Origin: Isoetes taiwanensis
Taxonomy: Eukaryota > Streptophyta > Lycopodiopsida > Isoetales > Isoetaceae
Direction: 5' to 3'
Length of the DNA: 64,000 bases
NCBI GenBank assembly: GCA_021234155.1
Contig: JAJEKV010000005.1
Span: 25,621,584 to 25,685,583, forward strand
The first letter of the stretch is position 1. Each line of letters opens with the position of its first letter. Position numbers and translations under genes: made by a program. Under the pieces are notes generated by a model, which worked only from the letters and a program-made list of their open reading frames with translations, ran no database searches and was not told the origin of the DNA. Below, piece by piece: positions 57,606 to 64,000 of the stretch.

Positions 57606-59750
57606 GATAATCAAAAGCCATAAAATTATCACAACCAAAAAAACCAAACACTTTAAGCATAAAATTACAATCCAGCATAAACTTATCATCCTATGAGCTT
57701 CGTGTGTTCAGGATATTATATAAATCAAAAAGTCTACAACATGGCGGATAATTTAAGCCCTCTTTCCGCAAAAGTGCAGGGTCCTGCAGAGACAGTAGAG
57801 AATGAGGATCACAGCCAGTCATTATCCAGCAGTCCCTGTTTTAATTTGTTTCATGCTTCAAGTTCTTTCCAGATCAAAGAACAAAAGAAGGATCATAAAA
57901 CAAAGTTTTGCTTTAATGACTGCAAGGAAGATATTTCAAGGGCTGCTTCAAGCTCTTTCAAGAGCAAAAAAAAGCCATGAATCACACAAACAAGGCACTC
58001 TTTCCAAATCTTAGAAACTTTTCTCCAATAAGTGGCTCTAAACATATTGGTTTTGATGCAGATAGAGCAAATCCCCTTAGCTAAAATACAAGCTCAAAGA
58101 TATGTGCAAAAACACAGTAGAAATGAGTTGCATCTCCAAGCCCAACACAAATCTCAACATCTTCATAATGTACCAGGAGAACTAGAGTCCTTACAACAAA
58201 GAATAGAATTAAAAGTTAAAACTACATATACCAGATCTCTTCTACTTTCTTTTGCATATTCTGCTTTTCACTGCAAGCCCACATTAAAAAGAGCTCTAGA
58301 AAACGAGCCTTCCAAAATCTAAAAATATTTGAAGGATCTACTTAAAAGAATTATAAAACAAAGGCAGAACCTCTTTATCAAAGGCATTGCTGAGCTTTTC
58401 TTTGCCCCTGCATGTTTCTCGCATCCTGAATTGTATGTGCATCAAACCACATTGCTGCATCTGCAACTATGCCATCATCACATAGCAGGATGAAATTTTT
58501 CTTAGCCCAATGCCTCTTTCTTCTTGCCCAATGCGTCTCCGTTCTAGCATGATGAAGTTTCCTTAGCCCAATGCACCTCCCTTGTGCCGTCCAAGTAAAC
58601 CAGCCATATCATTAATCCATGATTAATCTGGAAGCAAGTATATGACAGTATCTTAGTATTTCACTTGTTCACCAGCCACGCAGTATTTCCCATCAAAATA
58701 TATACAACAAGTTGTGGTCCAGCATACATGATTATCTATAGAAATAATCATCTGCAAATGCATTTGAACAAAAATATCAAGCATTGCTTGTGCAATCAGA
58801 ATTGCAAAAACATATCTGTGTGGAGAATCATGTTGTAATCAATATGTAGCATAATAACAGGGGATTTTCTTTGTGTTTTTGTACGCTTTTGACAAAGGTT
58901 TTCCTAAGATTTCATGGCGTATTCGAATGGATGTACTAATGCGTACATCTAGAGTGCACCATTTCTTAGTCGTTGATTTAGCTTTTTTTTTTCAATAGTT
59001 CAACATCCAAGGGCTCAGAAGAAAAGCCCTCTTTGTATTTTAGGGGCTGGACATGCAAGCCTCGTGGAAAGCATCTAAGGTCAAAAAATAAGTGGACAAC
59101 TCACGTATGTAGCTTCTTTAGAAAATTAGTGCATTTAGGGCTAGGCCTTCGGAGCCGAGGTTGCTTACGGAGCTTGGTACGTAACATTCTGCGGTGGCTC
59201 ACGGTGAAATTTTACAAAGCGAAGGCACACACACACAAAGGCTTATTTTGATGTGGAAATCAATGGGAAGGCGGCGGCCGAATCGCGTGGTTATGGGGCT
59301 CTATGGTAATCTGCATTCCTAAAAGCGTGGACAATTTCAGAACTCTGGAACATATGTGTCACGGGGTTAATAATCTTTGCTGTTTTACGATATAATTCTC
59401 TGGATCTATCCCCTTTGACTTCGGTTCGGTCTGTTTTCGAAATGTAAAAAGCGATCCGCACCGGCGAATTTAGGGCATTTACTGCATCCACGCAACTTGT
59501 ACCGATGGTGGCCATCATAGTCTTCCTCGGTCCAGCCTAGCCAATTGAGGCGGAGCCCATAAGTCGCGAGAAAATGTTGTACCCCTATACGGGTTTCCTC
59601 GATGAGAGATATGGCGATCATTTGCGAGAGGTTCCCTTATAGCTTTGGCCCCGGCTGCGCTAGTTACGTCTTGGTTGCCCCGAACACTTGCAAGACTATC
59701 CTAAGAGATGGTCCGTCCTTTCTCGATTCTTTTTCTCGGATCATTCTCAT
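57606..59750. other. No recognised gene; unassigned frame 57693-57980
   Basis: One plus-strand frame of 95 codons (57693-57980) is serine- and lysine-rich with a KSKKKP end, and its family is unknown. Its neighbours overlap in other frames, so coding is doubtful. The rest (58323-59750) shows only short frames. Confidence 0.35.
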
Positions 59751-59754
59751 TCTG

Positions 59755-60095
59755 CGGGGATCCAATGGTAAGGCTTTGCATTTTAAAGGCAGCATTCTTC
59801 ATCATTATTATCCCTAGTTTTATCATCCAAGGAGGGATTTTACCCATGGAGATGGAAGGGGAGGAGAATCGGCCAAGTTTGGAGATGAAAACTTTAAGCT
59901 TAAGCACACCGGCCCCGGTGTCTTGTCTATGGCAAATCACGGGACCTAATACTAATGGATCTCAGTTCTTCTTCACCTTTTGTTGGGAAGGTTATCAATG
60001 GAATGGATCTTTGCTTTTTTAAGGTCGAGGCTGAAGGCACTTTCAGTGGAGCCCCAAAACTCTTTGTTAGAATTGGCGGACAAGTGGAGAGCTTC
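59755..60095 (+). pseudogene. Cyclophilin (peptidyl-prolyl isomerase) pseudogene
   Basis: Three frames together give [65 protein letters not shown] and KVINGMDLCFFKVEAEGTFSGAPK, in the order seen in plant cyclophilins. The segment normally between QFFITT and FGKV is deleted, and at least two frameshifts break it. The usual catalytic FHRIIPGF is altered to HHYYPSF, so the catalytic Arg is lost. The N-terminal part is not recognisable. No introns are seen over this span, which would fit a processed copy, though the span is short. Confidence 0.78.
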
Positions 60096-62751
60096 CTCTG
60101 TAAACATACTTTGTTCATTTGCTCAAGTATGTTGGGGGGGTTTACGTGAATTGGCAACCGGCAGTTCTGAATTCCCTTACCGGTTCGTCTATATTCTTAC
60201 CCAAAGCTCCATCTTGCGGGGCTTGATTTCCGGTGCTTGTATAGTTGCATTGCATGTAGATAAGAACCCTAAAAGTTCCTCCCCGGATCATGCAACAAAA
60301 GGCTTAGGTATAAAGTAGTTGTGATTTCTTATTGGGAGCTTCCAAAGGAGCACTTGTGAATGCATTGCGACTGCCGGATCTACTTTTTGTGGCACATGTG
60401 TATGATTCTGATGTAGAAAGTTGGTCCGGTAGCGGCCCGGCACAAACAGCAAATGTAGTGATGGTGGGATGATCTGTGAAGGGAATTTGCAGAATGGTAC
60501 CAAAACAGTGCATAATGGGGTGGTTCATTTTGTCACAATAAGGGGACACTATGATTCTTATGCTCACACCATACTTTCCTACAACATTCAGCGGATACAT
60601 GGCGAGAGGTTGCGTTTAGAGGAGATGTTGTGGATTATGTTGTTGATGACTATTACAATCAAGTGCATGAACTTGGAGCAGATAGAGAAGGTGCCTTGAT
60701 ATTAATACATGGCCAGTTTCCAGGCAAAAATCTCTGTTGTATCTTCTTCTGAAGGAGACTGCCTTGGCAAGTCACTCATGAATAATAGGGCAGAGGCATA
60801 TTATATTATAATCCAGCCACCATCACGCATGGAAATGCTGGATTAGAGGGTCTATTCTGTAATTCTATTATCTCATTTATGGTGATTACTTACAATTCTA
60901 TTGCTTCTCTTTAAAGAAATTTTCTTTGTAAGTATTTGCAATATTTTTTTTCCTACTACGTCCATATGGTTCTAGCTTTGCATATTCTGCCCGACCTAAC
61001 TAGTGATGGCAGAAACATGCCCTTTATTTCTAGTAAGGTCATTGCAATTACTTAAATTGTCTATATCTACACCATCCTTAAGGCCCCGAAGGGGCCAAAA
61101 TTTTTTTTAGTTAACACACAACTAACATTATTAACACAAACCATTGCATTTGACACATTTAAATTAAAATCCCCCTTAAACCCCCTTTGGTTTGGGTGCA
61201 TATTCACACGGGGGGTTACGTAGGGCAGCGAGAGCCCCAAAAATATATTTACAATACATGTACAAATTTAACACCATTAAGTACATTCTCTCAAATCTTA
61301 TAGTATTTTGCAAACCTTAATATACAGTATACAAAAATTTGTACATGCATACCCCACAAACGAGGATCGCTATGTACGGTCCAGATCTTGGAATAAAGGG
61401 CTAACATATAAAATCATCGCATAAAGGAGACTTAAATATCTCTTTCTAGAATAGTGGAAAACTAGGACTGTTATGGATAAGATGGCTGGTCGTCATTTTG
61501 CAGGATAAATTGTTGCAGCAGATGCTTATTTAGACGCAACAGAGAAGGTAGCTGCTATTGTAATGATAGCACCAATAATAATGGCACCACTAGTATCAGC
61601 TCAGAAAGATATAAAAAAAAATGAAAATGGCTAAAAACCCATTGATAAGCAGTGGGGTATATAAGTGATGCTTCGCAAAAATACGACATGTAATAGAAAG
61701 GTTCAGCACAGCTCTAGAATACGTATACAAGAGGGTCCTCATTTTCCTGTTTAGATCACGAGCTACCATTTGGATGGAATGTCATTCAATTTTATAGCAT
61801 TATAGATAGGCACTACATTCTTCCTTCATAGGATTAAACAAAAAAGAAACTTCTATTTGATCTGAATGCTTATTTTTTGCGGGGAACAGAGTGATCAAAT
61901 GCTACATTTTGGTTTTGAAGCCGTGCTTCCCCTATTGTTGTCCCTTCCGAGCTTAACACAGCATTGTCCTTAGGACTTTTAAATACATAAACAAAAACTC
62001 TACAAGGAAGGACATTCAGGAAGCAATTGGAGGTTTGGAAATCATGGAACAAATGGATGTTCAGAAATAAAATGGACTGGATTCTGCTAAATGGGCCTTC
62101 CAACCATGTGCTTTGCAATCTGTTATGGTCAAGAATAGGCCGTATCAATTCAGGAAATTTTGATAGTCTTTATTCCTTCTGCATATATTTGGTGGAGCCA
62201 TGTAAAGCATAAAATTGACAAACATCGCATATAAAGAACTGCGTTTTCTTACATAAGGGACGATTAATGGCCAAGACAGTTAATTCTAGGCTAAACAAGC
62301 TTGTTGTCAGAACTAAAAACATCATCTACTAGAAATGGCTTTGAAAGATGCAGCTACAAGTGTTTGTTTGCTTAGATGCTTGAAGCCAAACACCTAAAGG
62401 AAGATCTATGCAGAAAGCTGGAAAGTCAGAAGATGGCGTGGGATGTTGAGAGAGAGGCCCAGATCCCACGAAATTTGCTAACAGGTCCAGCTCCCAATTC
62501 ATCGACGACATACTATGCACAAAAGAAAAAAAGACAAGAAGATAAAAAAATCTATCTGGTGATCTTCTGCACTTCGTTCCCACACCCTCGCCCTCGCCCT
62601 TGCCATCCACGACCCGTCCATGCATCGCCATCGCTAATTGCGGCTATTGTGACCTCGCATAGGTCACTTTAAGTTTTAGGCTACGTTCCCATGTAACTGG
62701 ACTTCGAAATTCAAAGGTGTCAACCCCGCAGCTTTCACAAATCCTCGACCA
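60096..62751. other. No recognised gene; small hairpin at 61082
   Basis: Several short frames exist (for example 60304-60600 minus and 62376-62672 plus, whose start reads as a possible coiled coil, KEDLCRKLESQKMAWDVERE), but none was assigned. GGCCCCGAAGGGGCC at 61082-61096 is a perfect 6-bp hairpin followed by T-rich sequence. Most of the interval looks non-coding. Confidence 0.35.
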
Positions 62752-63560
62752 TTTTTTTTTTTTTTTTGAAGAACTATGTCATCAATATATTAAAAGAATG
62801 GTAATGTTACAAAGCAAGTGAGGAGGAAGGAGAACTGCCTCAAAGAGACAGCGATACCTCGACACTCTACAACAAACTCACAAAAGAACTGCAACTCTAC
62901 TGCTGTACAAACCGACCATCACCATCTACAACACCCAAGAAGTCCCGCCAAATGGCAAACTTCCGCTCTACTAATCCCGGGAACACCAGAAAGCTTTGAA
63001 ATAGCTTGTACCTGAGTCGAGGAATCGAGAGAGGCCGATGCTGAATCCCCGAAGATCCACAACCGCGCCCGGCTTCAAATCAACCACACCAACCAAGCCG
63101 CGACAGATGCAAGGCTTTGCTGCCGCAAGAGCGGCCAAGCACCGTGATACACATGAAGCGGCAAATCACCGGCTAGTCAATCTCACCAAAAAACGAGCCA
63201 CGACCCGGTCCCCAGCAGCACGCAAGTGAGGGCATAAAACCGCATAATGCTCCACAGGTCTCTCACGATGAAGGCCACAACAAGGGCAAAGAGGGCTCAC
63301 ACCCGGCCTAAACTGACTCACAAGGACATTCACCCTGATACAGCGGTGCACCACCTGCCACATAAACACCCTAACCTTCGGTGGAGGAAGTGAGCTCCAT
63401 GTCCACGTCCAAACCGAGCGCCATCGAGAACCCGGAAGCTGCAGAGACCACTTGCCTGAAGGGGGCAGAGTGTCATGAATAGACAACACACGGTAACAAG
63501 ACCGCACAAAACAAGAAGATACAACATCCGGATGAACCTTCCAAACCTGCACCACATTAG
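62752..63560 (-). mobile_element. LINE 3' fragment with poly(A) tail (different family)
   Basis: The minus-strand frame 63166-63555 carries a reverse-transcriptase zinc-binding (zf-RVT) type motif: SLPPPKVRVFMWQVVHRCI, CPCCGLHRERPVEHYAVLCP. A run of about 15 T at 62752-62767 (plus strand) is its poly(A) tail. It is G+C-rich and unlike LINE copies A-C in sequence and tail, so another family. Endonuclease and reverse transcriptase domains are missing (5' truncation), so it is dead. Confidence 0.7.
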
Positions 63561-64000
63561 GGCGGATTAGGGGTCTGAAAATGGCCTCCTATCAGCCATT
63601 CCACGTCATATTTCCGCTCCCTTTTTCCCATGCCACCTAGGATACCAAACTCTCATAATTATAGATTTGCTTGGAATATTCTTCCGGAATAAGGGGGATT
63701 GCACATTCATGGCGCCATATGTATTTAATTCTGTTGGTTGTCAGACGGACTGATGCAACACGTGGTGCTTCTAAAATGCCACTTGCATTATAGCATACCG
63801 GCAACTCATTACGGTGTCTCTCGGTAAGCGTGCGCGTCACCGCCTTCTACATTTCAAAATTTGAATGTGTAGGTTGAAGCTTTGTATCAGATCGGACTTT
63901 CATTTCAGGGCCGCTGCGCCTTAATCTTCACTTCATCCTAATACAGGGCTTCCCGCCCCCACAATTCGAAATTTGAATTTGCTTAATGTATAAAAGCATG
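63561..64000. other. Unassigned right edge
   Basis: A minus-strand frame at 63637-63840 (67 codons) has no recognised motif. Nothing else could be supported in the last 400 bases. Confidence 0.3.

Noticed and set aside
57693-57980. Serine/lysine-rich frame as a gene
   Set aside because: No recognised family, short, overlapping frames, no neighbouring exons.
62376-62672. Frame with possible coiled-coil start as an exon
   Set aside because: Only about 25 residues look coiled-coil-like. The rest is low-complexity and no flanking exons were found.
1-64000. CRISPR array, operons or bacterial-type systems
   Set aside because: No regularly spaced identical repeats with unique spacers. Introns, LTR elements and organelle insertions mark plant nuclear DNA.

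Overview
The window is nuclear DNA of a land plant. It has many 60-85 nt GT-AG introns, Ty1/copia and Ty3/gypsy retrotransposons, LINEs, tRNA-derived SINE-like units and an inserted block of organelle DNA. The best clue to lineage is a mitochondrial nad7 fragment at 37073-37285. It matches NAD7 only if about 11 C-to-U and 7 U-to-C edits are assumed, including TGA and TAA stops turned into sense codons. A trnK-like gene beside it needs C-to-U changes in its anticodon loop. Heavy editing in both directions is known from hornworts, ferns and lycophytes such as Isoetes, and tRNA editing is known from Isoetes mitochondria. A seedless plant, perhaps a lycophyte or fern, is therefore inferred, not proven.

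Region 1 (1-35508) is dominated by one very large plus-strand gene for a plant VPS13-type bridge-like lipid-transfer protein. I could chain 57 exons (2680-35508) in one uninterrupted reading frame of about 4,110 codons. They run from the chorein/VPS13 body through a PH domain, four Vps62-like modules, a C2 domain, a DysF-like stretch, the SHR-BD/VAB region and the ATG2_C/VPS13_C region to two more Vps62-like modules and the stop codon. The N-terminal chorein exons are not seen and presumably lie upstream of the window. All donors are GT except one GC. Large introns hold transposon debris: intron 12 (8.2 kb) holds a copia element with a 5-bp target duplication and three minus-strand LINE fragments, and intron 35 holds an internally deleted copia element. 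A copia gag fragment lies at the left edge.

Region 2 (about 36.0-37.6 kb) is a mosaic of organelle DNA just 3' of the gene: plastid psbB and atpB fragments joined tail to side, a mitochondrial trnK-like gene and the 5' part of nad7.

Region 3 (about 37.6-64 kb) has no gene I can call intact. It holds a minus-strand gypsy gag with its primer-binding site, a TIR-bounded segment, tRNA-like SINE units, a plus-strand gypsy element whose LTR carries a perfect six-unit heat-shock element and whose gag is split by a 261-bp element with 19-bp perfect inverted repeats, a 540-bp tandem duplication, a minus-strand gypsy pol split by a 1.6-kb solo LTR, a second solo LTR of the same family in the opposite orientation, a cyclophilin pseudogene and a 5'-truncated LINE. 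Many short direct duplications (61-540 bp) are scattered through the window.

Exon boundaries come from reading frame, splice consensus and remembered family homology. None was checked against transcripts.
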